DNA of 64,000 nt from Stachybotrys elegans (Eukaryota; Ascomycota; Sordariomycetes; Hypocreales; Stachybotryaceae). The DNA lies in contig JAGPNK010000014.1 of the NCBI GenBank assembly GCA_020746835.1, positions 434,001-498,000 of the forward strand, written 5' to 3'. Below are positions 1-12,600 of the stretch, one piece after another; positions within the stretch are counted from its first letter, which is position 1, and every line of letters starts with the position of its first letter. Made by a program: the position numbers and the translations under genes. Below the pieces are notes generated by a model. It saw only the letters and a list, made by a program, of their open reading frames with translations. It searched no databases and was not told the origin of the DNA.

Positions 1-10
1 ATAGGGGTCA

Positions 11-1535
11 CTAGGAGGGGAAAGACGAAGGGGGCGCCTGTACATCAAAGCCTACCGCCAGACCCTCAATCTTTCGTCCAGCTTGTGCTCTTAAGGTAGT
101 GCAACCTGCGCCCTGGGGGAGATTTTGGATTGTTCCAGCCGAATGGACAGTCCCAGGATCCTCGTCAAAGCAGAATCCCATTCCTATAATCCCGGTGGCT
201 GCGATTGCAACTTTCAACTCGACGAGGTGGCCTGAAGTTACAATCTTGAGGACAGTCTCTGTAGAAGGCTTGATTAGACCGACGCGGCTTGTCTCTCGTT
301 CATTGTCAGTTCCAGCATGGGTCAGTAAGCGTAGCCCGCATATGTGCTCGGTGCAATCGAAGGTCATAAATGACACCCGGATCTCCATACCGAGGGCCCT
401 GGTAATGACGGGATGATGAAACATGACATAATCCGTACCAACGAGCCGGCACACTTTACTTTCCCATGGTAGGAAGCTAGCCTCAGCTTTGAGCAAATGG
501 CACCGAGCTATGAGGCCAAGATTGTACCCTGTCAAGGGTAGGTCCGATAATGACTGCTGGAACCTAGGACCCTGCTCAAGAAGTGGAACAAGGTAGTCAG
601 TAAAAGGCTGTATATTTTTCCAAACTCGCCTCGCATTACGCAGGAAGCGCGAGTGCGGCCCGTTGTCCTTCATTTCACTCCTGAGAGCGTGATATAAGCT
701 GTACCAATCTGCCGGATAATTTGAAACTTGGATCGAGAGAAATCCCAAGTCTTTGTCTCTGTTAAAACGGCTTCGCCAGAAAGACTGAGGCAGCCGGTCG
801 GGTGCGGCAATGAAAGCCACTGCTCTGGAGGCTAGTCGCAAGTTGCAGACGTCCAAGGAAGACAGGTTATTGAGGATGAGTACAGTGACTTCTTCCGAGA
901 TGTATTGGAAGACGTCGCTTGCCGAGCCCATGCCTTGAACATAGTTGTCGGAAGGAGTCGGGCGACAATACTGTTGACACGGGGCGAAACAGGGAACCCT
1001 CGGTTCATCCGAGAAATAAGACTGACGAATATCCCAACTCTCGGCCTCCCACGCTTGCGAGGCTCTGCCAGAATCATGACGAGGGTCAAGCTGAGACCAG
1101 TGACTGGTTGGCCAAGAGTGCAGAAGGTTGTAGAAATGTTGAGGAAGCAGTCTGAGATCCGTGACTGGATGAGGACTCGCTTCGATCTGGACCATGAGAA
1201 GATCCCAGCAGGCGCTGTGAACTCCATATGATGGCTGGCGCGGATCGTGGCGTTCGAGGCCGTCCAGGGAGTCGGTATAAGAACGCGATGGATCAGAGTG
1301 GGCGAGGACTCGCCCAGAAACCCAATCGAAGACACCTACACCTGTAACAAAGGCAGAGGCGCCATGGGATCGATTCACAACTAGACACAGGAGAAAGATT
1401 AGAGCACTTCTTCTGAAGCTACTGGTAGCACCGACCAACTCGCATCTCATATTCCCAAGGAAGACGCTCCCCAGGCTGTAGCTGGTTCATTGAGGCGCTC
1501 AGGGACACACTGCAGAAGCAACAAGTTCCGGACAT
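11..1535 (-). CDS. Fungal F-box protein with long C-terminal region, possibly incomplete at window edge
   Basis: Read as two exons, 1535-1436 and 1341-11, with a 94-nt GT-AG intron (1342-1435, acceptor TTACAG). The ATG at 1535 opens a short Cys-containing N-terminus (CCFC), and the splice restores a continuous frame reading VGVGVFDW. An F-box-like helix set (EEVTVLILNNLSSLDVCNLR) lies near the middle and is followed by an extended region ending in a beta-rich segment. This layout matches a large fungal family of F-box proteins with a conserved uncharacterised C-terminal domain; such proteins are thought to recruit substrates to SCF ubiquitin ligases (family knowledge). The stop lies only 11 bases from the window start. 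The last codons could hide a splice donor (GTACAG near 40), so the gene may continue leftwards. Substrate unknown. Confidence 0.7.
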
Positions 1536-2082
1536 GGTGAGATCTTTGCTGATGAGTGACGGAAACGAGATGGTATCCTGTGGAAGGATTGGAAATGGCT
1601 GCCGTGGATGGAGGATTGGGGTTAGTTCATAGATTGGGTGGGAAGAAGGCAAGGCAGCAAGGAAGTCGAGCGCCTGAGCCTACCTACTTATATTTATGCA
1701 CTCCGTAAGCACGCTGGGACCCACCACCTTCCTCGACATGATTCCTCTTCCACCACCAGAGGGCAGGTGACAGGTGATAACCTGAGGCTAGCACTTCACT
1801 CAATTTAGTAGTAGGTAGGTACCTAGGCAGGTGCCATATCGGATACTTCTCTGCATCCCAAGGTCGATTGATCCTTGGCCGACAGGCATCATGGATGAAC
1901 GATACATACCAGAGAAATCAAGATTGACATCAACAAAAACAAATGTCAGTTGGCCTAGACAACTTTGCTAAATACAGGCAAGTGTGCTATCACATTTGTT
2001 TCCTTCCTGGTTTGAGGTCCAACGTCCTGAACGCCCATGAACCCGACGTTGTGAATGCGCCACGTATAAGAAGGCGCTGCAT
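1536..2082. other. Intergenic, no gene seen
   Basis: No protein-like reading frame was found. The stretch holds the upstream region of the F-box gene and the 3' flank of the next minus-strand gene. A partly palindromic TAGGTAGGTACCTAGG-like motif lies near 1811-1827. Confidence 0.5.
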
Positions 2083-2840
2083 CTACATTCTCTTGGGCCT
2101 CGGACTGGCGAGTCCTTGCTCACCCTCACCCCCCTCGAAAGCATCACTAGAGCGCTGGCGCTTGTGTCCGTGGAACGGGATACCTCTTGGCTCTGTGCTG
2201 TTAAGAATAAATGCCAGAGAGGTAGGGCCGGAAGATGTGAACCTCTGGGTGGTGTCCACAGCAGCCGTGTCTAAGCTGAGAGGCGATGGTGAAAGGAGGT
2301 TCCTACTGGCAGTCCATGGAGTCTGAGGTGTCTGGGGAGTAGCAGATGCCTGACGCAGGCGGGACCTGATGCTAAACTTGTTCTCGAGCATCTGCAACTC
2401 CATTCTCTTCTCCCGCTCAGCCATGGCCGCCGAGCTGTCTTCGTCGCCATGATCGGACGGCGTGGGCGGGGCTTCCCATAGATCGAGCAGCCTCTCGCTT
2501 TCCTCTTGGATTTGCAAGATTAGACTGGCCGGTTTCCGTTCCGGAATCATGTCGTCAGCCTCACTGCCAAACATGTACGCCCGAGCCGCTCGGCTGCTGT
2601 GGAGCAGGAAGAGCTTATGCATCAGGATGGCTGAGAAGTTGCAAATCTCCTGATGGTTGGGGCTCGTGTCGACGGGCGACGCCGGTCGGGTGGGGAGAAA
2701 TGCACCCTGGGTGGCAATGATTTCTTCGGCACCCTGTAAGAGTGATGCTGTCAGCGAGATGTGACGGGAAGAGAAGAAGAGAAGTTGGAGGCACGCACCC
2801 AGCTCCTGATCTCGTCGCCAAAGGCATTGTGACCTGCCAT
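2083..2840 (-). CDS. Hypothetical spliced protein, 230 aa
   Basis: Not recognised. Two exons, 2840-2799 and 2733-2083, around a 65-nt intron with GTGCGT donor and TTACAG acceptor; the junction reads EIRSW-GAEEII. The first in-frame ATG after a stop is at 2840. The first 100 residues look helical and conserved in style (a helix around LMHKLFLLHSS, then an IQEESERLLDL heptad-like stretch). The C-terminal half is low complexity, rich in Ser, Thr and Pro, and ends in a basic KRQR...RPKRM segment that could be a nuclear localisation signal. A further GTGAGT-TAG intron-like pair at 2905-2970 suggests a 5' UTR intron or an additional upstream exon that I could not join in frame. Function unknown. 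Confidence 0.55.
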
Positions 2841-3746
2841 TTTCGTGATGACCGGGATGCGGAGGATAACGGGCGTGTTGATCGACTAGTTTTCTTATGA
2901 TCTACTAATATGGCCAGGTCAGATCTCAGCTGAAACGAGAGCTGAATGTGAGATTGTGAGCGCTACTCACCTTTTGTATCTCAGTCGACAAGGCTAGGCA
3001 GGCGATCTCATATCCCTGCCTCCGGAGGGCGGCAAATGCATTGCTGGAAGAGAAGAAATAGAAAGAGTAGGAGAGAGGGGGAGGCAGAGACAGACAGAGA
3101 GATGGGAGTTGGGATGGCCAGACTCTAGGGTCAACGACTCCAGGCTCTCTGCCGTGGACGCTGCTGACACGTCACAAGGCTCGGAGGACCAGTTTCACCC
3201 AATTCACGCACAACCCTCCCTCAGTTCTTGGACAACTTAGACCTGATAGCTCAACTACGGGCCTGAGCGGCCTGTCAGCTGTACGCAAAATCATGGACCA
3301 CGGCTCGTCGAGCTGAGCTTGCTCCTGTAAGATTTTTTTCTTTCTTTTTTGGGTGGCACCACTCTCACTGCCTCTGGAACATGGACTAGGGGAGTGTCTC
3401 AAACGTTTAGTATGGCCTGATCAGGGCTGATGCCCGACGGGAAGCTCGTGATAGGGATCGCTCAAGGCACGTCGCTCAGTGCCGCGAGCTACAGACTGAC
3501 CCTAGCGGACATGTGCGTCTTCCAAGCTCTCTTATACGCCGTGAATGAGGGAACCCCGAGACAATCTGTTCCGAGACTCAGGTGCGTGCGCTGGGCGGCT
3601 GCTCCAGTGCAAACCAAAAGGAAAACTGCGGGCAAGATTCCTGCTATTCTATAGTGATAGGTAAATGCATTGCCTACGTCCAGAAGACTTCTTCAAACCG
3701 ACCTCGGCACGGTTTGCATGGTATCTATTAATCTCATCCCAATTGT
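2841..3746. other. Intergenic, no convincing gene
   Basis: Contains the 5' flank of the 230-aa gene, with a pyrimidine-rich tract on the minus strand (about 3050-3110) typical of fungal promoters and leaders. Short open frames at 3172-3402 and 3430-3654 show no family features and no splice partners. Confidence 0.5.
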
Positions 3747-4547
3747 TTAAGGCGGACTGCTTTCCACAACCCTCCCTCCCCTTCCAGATGTGTCGAGCAA
3801 CTCATTCTGGAGCTGGTGGAGTTCGGCCTTCAGCTGATTCTCACTAGCCGGTCGTGAGGCTAGATCGAAATCGATGAGAGTTGCCTTCTCGTCGTGAATA
3901 AGCAAGTTGTGCTTGTTAACGTCCCCGTGCTTGATCCCCACATGGTGCAGCCTCGACAAAGCTGACTGGCATAGCGGAAAGTCCTCGATCGTCGCGTGGT
4001 GGAAATTGGTGATACGAGCGATGAGGAAGCCGATCACCCTTCCTTCCTCGACAAGATGGCCGAGAAACTCGGGACCGATCTGGTGACCCTCTATCCAGCT
4101 GTACGCCGTCGTCTCCACCTCCAATTGGGGCACTTCCCACTCAAAACGCGCAAACTTTGCGATGACTGGAGATTCGAAGTCGGGATGAGTGACCTCATAG
4201 ACATTTGACCGCAGCTTGCGTGGCTCACGGAGCGCTAGATGGTCGATCTGATTGGAGTGCCAAATCTTGGTGATGCCTGGGAGCTGCACCCTAGAAAACT
4301 CGGAAAAGTAGGGTTCTCCGGTATCGAGGTGTTGCGACACGCGAGCCTTGTTCCAAACTCCAGAGGGAAGAGGCGGTAGGAGGGAGATAAGAGAAGGTCC
4401 AAAACACATATCGTCCAAGGCGTACACGCCAGGATCGATGACAATGTATTTGACAAATTTGTTGTCGACAAGGACGCGGAAGTCACTCGTGTCGTCTGGG
4501 TCAATGCTTGCTTGAAGCACCTGAATGGTGGGAGACTCGTTCGCCAT
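3747..4547 (-). CDS. Small protein-kinase-fold protein (Bud32/LPS-kinase-like), 266 aa
   Basis: Single-exon frame starting at the ATG at 4547. The C-terminal half carries the catalytic signature of the kinase superfamily: an HGDVNKHNLLI loop (catalytic Asp and Asn) and, 11 residues on, LIDFDLA in place of the DFG metal-binding motif. The lysine in VIAKFARFEWEVP may be the ATP-binding one. This short architecture matches a widespread fungal family often mis-annotated by similarity to alpha-galactosidase A precursors; its substrates are unknown. At 266 residues it is close to the usual length, so it looks intact. An F-box pseudogene on the same strand lies immediately upstream. Confidence 0.75.
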   Translation of the reverse strand: MANESPTIQVLQASIDPDDTSDFRVLVDNKFVKYIVIDPGVYALDDMCFGPSLISLLPPLPSGVWNKARVSQHLDTGEPYFSEFSRVQLPGITKIWHSNQIDHLALREPRKLRSNVYEVTHPDFESPVIAKFARFEWEVPQLEVETTAYSWIEGHQIGPEFLGHLVEEGRVIGFLIARITNFHHATIEDFPLCQSALSRLHHVGIKHGDVNKHNLLIHDEKATLIDFDLASRPASENQLKAELHQLQNELLDTSGRGGRVVESSPP

Positions 4548-4599
4548 CTTGGACGGATTTAACGGCGGTTTCTGAGGCCAAACTGGTGTATTGACAGAA

Positions 4600-5572
4600 T
4601 CATGCCATGCGGTGTTTCCATTCTCGGATTAGTCCGCATTCTCTGAAATGCTCCTTGAACGTAGCAACTGTGAACCTCCGTCTCCAATGGACAGATAGTC
4701 GTGAATACTTCTCACGCCCAGCACAGTAGAAACCCCGTTCCGTTTGCTGCAATGAGATATTGAGCCATGGGGCCTCAACAATTGCCACAAAACGTAACGG
4801 ATTTCCTGATGCTCTATCAAATGGGTCTAATGTCAGCGGTCGGCGTATACGGCGTGCAGCGGCTCCTGATTGCCGCGATGATTCCACCTTCGTATTGTAT
4901 GTATGCCTGAAGTTTCTGCGTGTGCGATTGCTCCACATATTCCCGCATGGCGCTTAACGATCCGTGCAACGAAATGCCTGCATCGAGGGGGGACTCGTGG
5001 TCGACTAAGACGGAACGAATCTCCTTTTCGTTGGGCAAATAGATGCCAGGAATGGCTCTCATCCGTGGTAGTTTGCTGATAATGTGACTGTCCGGCCCAA
5101 ATTTACGACTGGCAAGCCTAGGTAGGCGATAGTGGGAGATACAGCCACTCCCTTGACAGACAGAGGAAACAAACCCGCCTGCAGGTGATGATGTAGAGAT
5201 AGCCAGTGGAGTCACCGCATTGCTCACACCACGGGGTACACAGCTTTTTGTATAGCAAATTATATGAAATCCATTCACCGGTGTCGATGCTTAGAATGGC
5301 GTGTATTGCATTTGATGCATGTGTGCGGACTGCTCGGTACTGGGGCATAGACTCCACTAGCTCAGCGGCCCGTCTGCTGACACATAGAAATCTTGCGAGA
5401 CTGCGCAAGTCCAGTCCGGGATCTCTTGCAGCAATTCGAGGGGAAGAAAATCGAGGATGCCGAGACTCTTCACGGGTGGCTGGCGCCGACGTTCAGTCTT
5501 GGGCGGAGATAGCGGTGGCGGGAGGTTGCCATCTAGAGTGTGATCAGTGAGATTTAGACGAGGATATGGCAA
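4600..5572 (-). pseudogene. Decayed F-box gene with about three frame breaks
   Basis: Successive minus-strand segments continue one protein but lie in different frames. Segment one (from about 5572) ends in ILDFLPLELLQEI, a classic F-box start. Segment two resumes as RSLARFLCVSRRAAELV near 5408 and runs to CFLCLS...YLPLSPT. Segment three resumes as RLASRKFGPDSH near 5120 and runs to about 4900. Segment four resumes as RIRRPLTLDPFDR near 4870 and ends at 4600. The breaks lie near 5425, 5135 and 4880, where no GT-AG pair of sensible length bridges them. I therefore read this as a pseudogene rather than a spliced gene. The intact family encodes fungal F-box proteins of about 300 residues. RNA or a closer genome could show whether any break is an assembly error. 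Confidence 0.75.
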
Positions 5573-6078
5573 GTTGCATAGCCGGGGGTCTGTGGAGTGT
5601 TCTTCTATTTGGAGAAAAATGCCCTGAGTTTCATTTCACGTACCTGTGTATGTATGTACCAGACATCAGACGGTACTGTAAAACAAGACGCAGTGGACGG
5701 AGAAATGGCTGCCTGTAATTGAAAGCACGTGATTCCCCAGGCACCACATGGTAAATGATATCTGTCAGCAAGGATGGCGCGGGAGCTCGAGTGGGGAGGC
5801 ACGACCACTAGCGTAGGTACCAGGTATCCTGAATCCCCTCCAACCATCACATGACGTATCGTGAACTTGTGATTGTCCTCCCCCTTCACACCGGTACTCG
5901 TGTATTCAATGTCTGGTGACGAGCCATCATAGCGTGACAGAAGGATTCGCGTCTCCAGACGAAATCCTGCTATAACCTCGGCCCCCTCAATGAACCTGTC
6001 AATACTCGATCCACAGAGGCCCATCCAGCTTGCCATAAGCAGCGGCTGATTTGCCGGCTGCTGATCCGGCTTCGAGCC
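5573..6078. other. Intergenic / promoter of NVJ2
   Basis: Lies between the F-box relic and the NVJ2 start. A 221-codon open frame on the minus strand (5605-6270) overlaps NVJ2 exon 1 and lacks family features, so it is treated as chance. Confidence 0.5.
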
Positions 6079-9000
6079 ATGGCCAGCTGGACTACACTGC
6101 TCGTCACCTACCTGCTGGGCGGCGTCACCTTTATTCCTCTCCTCGCTGCTGCCATCTTCGTGCACGCCTACTACAACCTTCCCCGCCGAGACGATTCCGA
6201 ACGCTCCCAGCATGATCCAGACAACATCGTCCAGCCCGGTGATGACACCACCGCCCTCGATGCCGCCCACACTGCCTCCCGAGACGATGCCAAGGCACGA
6301 GCAGCCCGAGACCTAGAAGTTGCTGCCGGTTACTTTGCCGTCTGCCGTGAATACACGCCCATGGGGATCAACGCGAAGCCCATCGAACGCTCTACACCCC
6401 TCGGCTCGACCACGGTGGCCTCTCCCAGCCCTAGCGTCTACCAAACCATGTACCGAAGCATATTCGACCGGAAACCTGCACAAGGTCCGCTGGATAACAA
6501 GGCTACCGCAAGCCAGAGGCCTAAGAAAGCGGGCAACGTCTTTTATGTTGTCCTCAGGTAGCTTCCCCCCTGTATTTCTATATGGTCCCCCCACTGACCT
6601 CGCCCCTCTCAGACACGGGCACTTGATGTTGTTTGATGATGACGAGCAGCTCGAGGTTCGGCATGTCATCTCTCTCGCCCACTACAGCATCAGCATCTAT
6701 TCTGGAGGCGACAACACCCCTGAAGGAGAACTGTTCATCAAGCGAAGTGCGTTGTGTCTATCTAGGAAAGGGGACCTGCCCGAACTTTTAGCCGATGGCC
6801 AAGCTTCCAAACCTTTCTACCTTTTCTCTGAGAACTGTTCTGCCAAGGAAGACTTCTACTTTGCCTTATTGAAGAACCAGGATCAGATGTTGGGCAGCAA
6901 CGCCAAAATGCCCACCCCGCAGCAGTTCGAGGTCAAGCACATCATTGATCTTGTCCAGAGACTGCACGCGTCCGAGGAGCATCTCCAATACCGATGGCTA
7001 AACGCCCTCATCGGCAGAGTCTTTCTGGCCGTCTACAAAACCAGAGACCTGGAGGACTACATCCGAGGCCTGATTACCAAAAAGATTTCACGAGTCAAGA
7101 AACCCACCTTCCTGACAAACATACATGTTGATAAGATGGACATTGGGGAGGCTGCACCTTTCTTCACCAACATGAAGCTCAAGGATTTGACCGTGGAGGG
7201 CGAGACTATGGTTGAGGCCGATGTCAAGTACGCGGGCAACTTTCGCATCGAAGTCGCAACAACAGTGAAAATCGACCTGGGTGGGCGCTTCAAGGTCCGA
7301 GAGGTGAACCTCGTGCTCGCTGTTGTTCTTAAGCGACTTGAAGGCCATGTTCTTTTCAAGATAAAACCTCCCCCAAGCAACCGGCTCTGGTTCTCATTTC
7401 AGACAATGCCCAAGATGGAGATGGCCATTGAACCTATTGTCAGTGCTAGGCAAATCACTTACACGGTCATTCTGCGTCAGATTGAGAACCGCATCAAAGA
7501 GGTCCTCGCGGAAACACTGGTGCAACCCTTCTGGGACGACATTCCATTCTTCAAAACAGAGGCCAAGAAGTGGCGGGGTGGAATCTTTGAAGAGGACACC
7601 CCTGAAGAAGACGTTGCCGACGCAGCCAAGGACCCTGAGAGCCTGGCACGTACTGGCGATGTTGACGCGCTGGAGCAAGCAGAAGAGCAGCCTGGGCTGC
7701 CAAGCGAGCCCCAGCCCCTTGAAAAGAGCCAGACGATACCAGTGACGGAGACACAGCCAGCGGCCACGGGGCTCTTTGGCAGAAAGCTAAGTCGAGCTGG
7801 CACAGCATCTGCAACTTCATCCACATCCACATCCACGAGTCTAGACCTTAGAGGGGCTGGGTTCAGCATATCCCGTTCGCCTAAGATATTGAGCCCATCC
7901 GCGGAACCTGTTGTGAGCACTGATCTAGCCCACGCAACGGTTCAACCGTCATCGTCCCCTCCCGACCATGCAAACAATCCTATGGCAACGCTACAGATGC
8001 TCTCCCGAGAACCATCAAGCTCCTCCCTGGCCCATGTCTTCACCAAATCTTCTGAGGAGGTCGTGCCAGAGAGTGCCAACCAATCGGCATCGTCTTCGAG
8101 GGAGGCTCTAGATTTGACAAGGGAAGCAGATGAGCAACCTCCGGACGCGGTGCTTTCGCCACGTCGGAATACCACGTCATCCACTGGCTCAGGCTCTGGC
8201 GATGCAGATTCATACCTCCAGCCTTCTAGCTCCACCGCATCCTCATTCAAAGGACAGGCCGTGACCCTTGGCCGGAATTTCATGATGCGTCGTGAGAACG
8301 CCGGCAACTCTGGGCCCTCCATGTCGAGCGGTAATGGGGATTCTCCCAGAAGAACGACGCTGTCTGCAGTTACCAACGTTGCCAACCAAGCCAGGCAGTG
8401 GGGCTGGAACGCGATACAGAGACAAAAGGAGGGCAAGAAGCCGGAACAACTCGGTCAGATCGATCTCACTCAGCCGATGGGACGAGGCCAGCCATTGCCG
8501 CCTCCGGGAACACCTCTGCCTGGCCCAATAAACGGGAGCTCCAAGATCGCACCAATGCAAGTGCCTAAGCGCAAGCCGCTCCCATCTCCACCCCTGGCTC
8601 CAGCGCCGGAAGCAGTGTCGGACTCCCCCAAGGATAATCGTCATTCCGCGCAACCTGCACCGCCACTACCCCAACGGAGAAGACGAGGGGACCATTGGCA
8701 TGATTTGGATGAGGAACAGAATATGCTGGTCGTTGCCGCACCAGACGACTCTCAGCCCTCGTCACCTGTGGTAGACACCCACGGTTCTCTCAATGTGATG
8801 CAAGAGCAACAGGAAATCTCTAGTCTAGTCAAAACCCACGCTGCGCCTGACCAGGAGGATGAACTCCTGACAACGGAACCAACTCCCAAGCCAGATCGAA
8901 AGTCAGACTTGGCCAAGGTCTCTCCCGATCTGGGTGCTTCTTTGGCTCCGGATGAATCCATTGTGGCCATGCCCGTCTCGGCTGTAGCGGAAGACGATGA

Positions 9001-9100
9001 TGACTATTCTGGCTGGCTAGACGAGGGCATTTCGGGAGATGAGCTGGATGAGACGAGAAACTCTACCCCAGTGAGAAGAGGCAATACCAATCAGATTTAG
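6079..9100 (+). CDS. NVJ2: Nvj2/TEX2-like SMP-LTD lipid-transfer protein at ER contact sites, 988 aa
   Basis: Two exons, 6079-6557 and 6613-9100, separated by a 55-nt intron (donor GTAGCT, acceptor CTCAG); the junction reads NVFYVVLRHGHLMLF. A membrane segment lies at about residues 5-28, followed by a PH-like domain at about 160-260 (GHLMLFDDDEQ to KEDFYFALL). An SMP-LTD domain follows at about 285-480 (HLQYRWLNALIGRVFLAVY, ITKKISRVKKPTFL, then MVEADVKYAGNFRIEVATTVKI). The C-terminal 450 residues are disordered, rich in Ser and Pro, with proline patches. The family anchors in the ER and moves lipids, including ceramide in yeast Nvj2, at contacts with vacuole or Golgi (family knowledge). The tail is much longer than in yeast, which is usual for filamentous fungi. 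Convergent with REV3. Confidence 0.92.
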
Positions 9101-9616
9101 GGATGCATCAAACAGTATTCTATATAGACTTGGGGTTCGTCGCCGAATACCACCGCCAACGGTTTGTCGTTACAGCATGAGCATAAAGCAGTCATGGAAT
9201 AGGCGCTGGGCACCCGATAAGGAATCTGGGCTGCTGCAGGACTTTGGGTTTTGTATTTTTAATATTGGTCGAGCAGGCGACCTGTGTATCCGGAGCATGT
9301 CTCCACGAATAATCATATGGTCACATCTGGTAGACTACATACATGTATGAAGTGGTGTTCTGGTGACGTTGTAAGGCCATGGCGCCAGACGGCTGCGAGG
9401 GAATTCTGACCGGATACTACTATCTGATGACCGCTTTATTGTGTATCGCGTGTTCTAGATTGGTCTGATGGCAATGGAATAAACTGGCGCCCATAGTGCT
9501 TGCTGCCTATCCAACACCCAAAACGCCTCGCTAACGCAACCCGAATTCCCTGCAACTACATCTCATGATCCGACAAATTATTCCTTGATGATCAAAAGGA
9601 ATGGGAAATGAAAAGT
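9101..9616. other. Convergent 3' intergenic region
   Basis: Shared 3' flank of NVJ2 (+) and REV3 (-). No coding potential seen. Confidence 0.6.
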
Positions 9617-12600
9617 CTACCACTCCAACTGCTTCCTGTCCACCTCCTCTAAAAGTCCCCGGATCGCTGGTTCATTCGCCAGCCTCTCGCCTCTCGTCTT
9701 GACGTCCTGGCGCATGCGCGACCAAAACACAGGACAGTCCTTGCTGTCGCAGAGCACCTCTTCGGCCGGCCCAAGGCCGGAGCAGCTGCGGCAGACAGAG
9801 AGGATGTCCTGGTACTTGCGCTCCTCGGCGGTGGTGCGGGCCTGCAGGGTGATGAGCGACCGGGACGAGTCGGCGCGGCAGCGGGAGCATAACGGGGAGC
9901 TGATGCGGCCGCGGGCGTTGTATTTGGCCTTGCAGAGGAGGCAGTGCGTGGAGCGCATGTAGGACTCGAGGGTGACCTTCTTAGTAGTGAGAGCGGCTGA
10001 GGCATGGTAGGTGCGGCGGATGCGGGGCATCTCGTCGTACCACTGGCGGACGTTTGCGCCGACGAGGTTGAAGATGCGCTCAAGGGGCGGGATGAGGTTC
10101 TTGGAGATGTAGTACTCGGAGTCGAGTCGCCAGTGCGGGTTGGCGAGGAGGTCCTCGGGCGCAACGCAGCGGTCGATGAGGCGTGCGCCGGGAGCACCCG
10201 TGATGACGACGTAGGGGACACGCTCGCCATACTGGGGCTCGGCACGGGCGTCCTCGAGCATGCGTTTGGTGCTGATGAGGGCGCCGGCCGGAGGGGCCGC
10301 CGCCTTGTCCGAATACGTACCCAGACGGACCTCCTTTGCAAAGCAAAAATCCTGGATAGAGACGTTGCCGCGCATAATCTTGTTACACTGCCGCTGAAAG
10401 TATTTTTTGATCTGGCTGAGGTCGGCCGTCTCGAAGAGGAGGCGCAAGGCCTTCTCCTCGATCTTCTGCTCAGCGGGCGTGCCGTCGCGGCGGACCGTCT
10501 CGATGCCTTTGGCGTCGAACTCGGGCGTGGCCTGATCCTTGGTCTCGTACTTGTACCCGACGTAGCGCTTCTTGGCGAGCAGCACGCACGGGAGATATAC
10601 CTTTTCGAACTTGAGCTTGACGGGTCGCGGGTTCATATCGGTGATTTCCTTGACCATCTCGTTGCCAATGTCAAAGGCTTCATCCTTGGTCCGACCCTTG
10701 AGGTATATGAACAGGCTGTCCGTGTCGCCGTAGACGACCTCGGCTCCCCATCGCTCGACGGAGTGGATGTAGGCAATGGCCTTTTCCAGCGTCTCGCGGG
10801 CGGTCTGAACAATGCTATCTGCGATTTCAGAGCACGGCATGCGGCCGGAAAAGGACGCAGAAGTGTAGCCGTATGTGACGTTGGCCAGCAACTTCAAGGC
10901 CAGTTGTCGGTTGTTCAACAACTGCTGCAGCGTTTTATCGTCCTTGTCCTGCTTCATGCCACTCTTGACCAGGACTCTGGTCTCGAGAATCTCGGTTAAC
11001 ATCTTGGCCAGTAGGGATTTGCGTATCTCTGGTTTCGTGTACATCATGCCGTTTGGCGCAATGTTGATGTGGTCTTTGAGAAGAGCCAGCAAGCCCTGCT
11101 GGCGCTTATACTCTGTAAAGCCCATCTTGTTCATGCCTCGCCAGTCCGTGATGCGTCCTAGAAAGGTCGAGTAGCAGTAATTGTAAGCAATCATGACGCT
11201 GGGATACAAGCTCTGGAAGTCCAACACCAGAAGCGGACTGTTGTAAAACGCGCTGTAAGGCTCGATGACCAAAGGCAGACATTCAAGTGCGTTCTGGCCA
11301 CCCACTTGCTTTCGACTAGGGGACACGAGGATGAAGTTTTCGGGCTTGGCAATTCGAAACATGATCGACTCGACCTTGAACTGCGAGCCCCGAGAGAACA
11401 CGGAAAAGAAGTCGACGCCAAGAAGCCTCGCCTGTTCGCTGGTTCTTGGGACCAGCTCATTGGCTTCAAGGATCTCAATGTCCATCCTGCTCCGTGTATG
11501 GTAGTACTGGAAAAGTCGAAACAAGTCTCTGGGTCTACCGCCTTTATGCCAGGCCGTGAGCGTCTTCCAAGAATAGTGAGGAACACGACGGTGCAGCAAA
11601 TGCCATGCGATGTTCTCTGCGGTATACTGGAGAAGGTTCAGTTCGCCCCGCATCGCTCTCCAAATGTTGATCATGTGTCTGCCCGTGACACGAATAGTGG
11701 ACGTGGTGTTGAAGCCCCAACGGTCGCTGTCTTTGCCAAATCTACCATGTGACTGCGATTTCATGCGCGAGAGCTCGTCGCAAAGATTGTACTCGTACTT
11801 GAGCCTGGCTCGCTCGATAAGATAACCCCAAGAACCACCATGAACCTCGAAGCCGGCCAGGATATCGGGGTCATGGTCACGGACCAGGTCCACGAGGCGA
11901 ACCAGTAATTCAAGCTCTGAAGCCTCTCCAACCACGTCGACCGGAGACATTCGCTGCATCTGCCGCGCCAATATGCCGTCCGCGGACAAGACGAGCACAC
12001 CGGACAGGATGGACTCATCTGAGTTTTGACTGTTGAGGACAACTTCATCCGACTTCAAGGCCCAGAAGATGCACTGAACTTCATCTTCCTCCGGGTTGGG
12101 GACGAGCTTTCCACGAGTGTTTACATGTATCTCAACGCTCATGGTGCTCATGTATTGGATTTCGTGCTCCACACTCGTCGACTTTTGCTTTTGTGAGTAC
12201 TTGAACCCATGTGTGTTTCTTGGGGTCGGGCCATCGATTTGCGACTGGAAATACCGTGGCACGGCTGATTGGCCTTTGTCGGGAGACTTTTGTCCATCCT
12301 GGCTCTGCTGTGCCAACCAGTCCTCGGCCTCTTTCCATGTTGGCGGAGGTTGTGCGATCTCCCAGCTCTTCCAAGAACACTGCTTCCTAGCAGTATTATA
12401 TTTACGTTTCATAGATTGCTTTTCCGACACGATATCTCGCTTGACCACCCCCGCCTTGCCTGAACGATCGAACTCTGGCAGGTACGGCAGCGTATTGCTT
12501 TCAAGGCGGAACATTTTCCCAGCATATTCGCGAGGTCGGGCGGGCACGTCCTTCTCCTTGCTGTAGTAGGCCTCTTTGTACACCGCACCTGGTACATCGT

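Noticed and set aside
2905..3050. Possible extra 5' exons (reading NAFAALRRQGYEIACLALSTEIQK in part) for the 230-aa gene
   Set aside because: The splice signals look good, but I could not bring this stretch into frame with the downstream exon. It is left as a possible leader intron.
5605..6270. 221-codon minus-strand open frame
   Set aside because: It overlaps NVJ2 exon 1 antisense, has low-complexity composition and lacks any domain.
10004..10999. 331-codon plus-strand frame inside REV3
   Set aside because: Antisense shadow of the polymerase and exonuclease codons; Leu/Val/Asp composition mirrors the coding strand.
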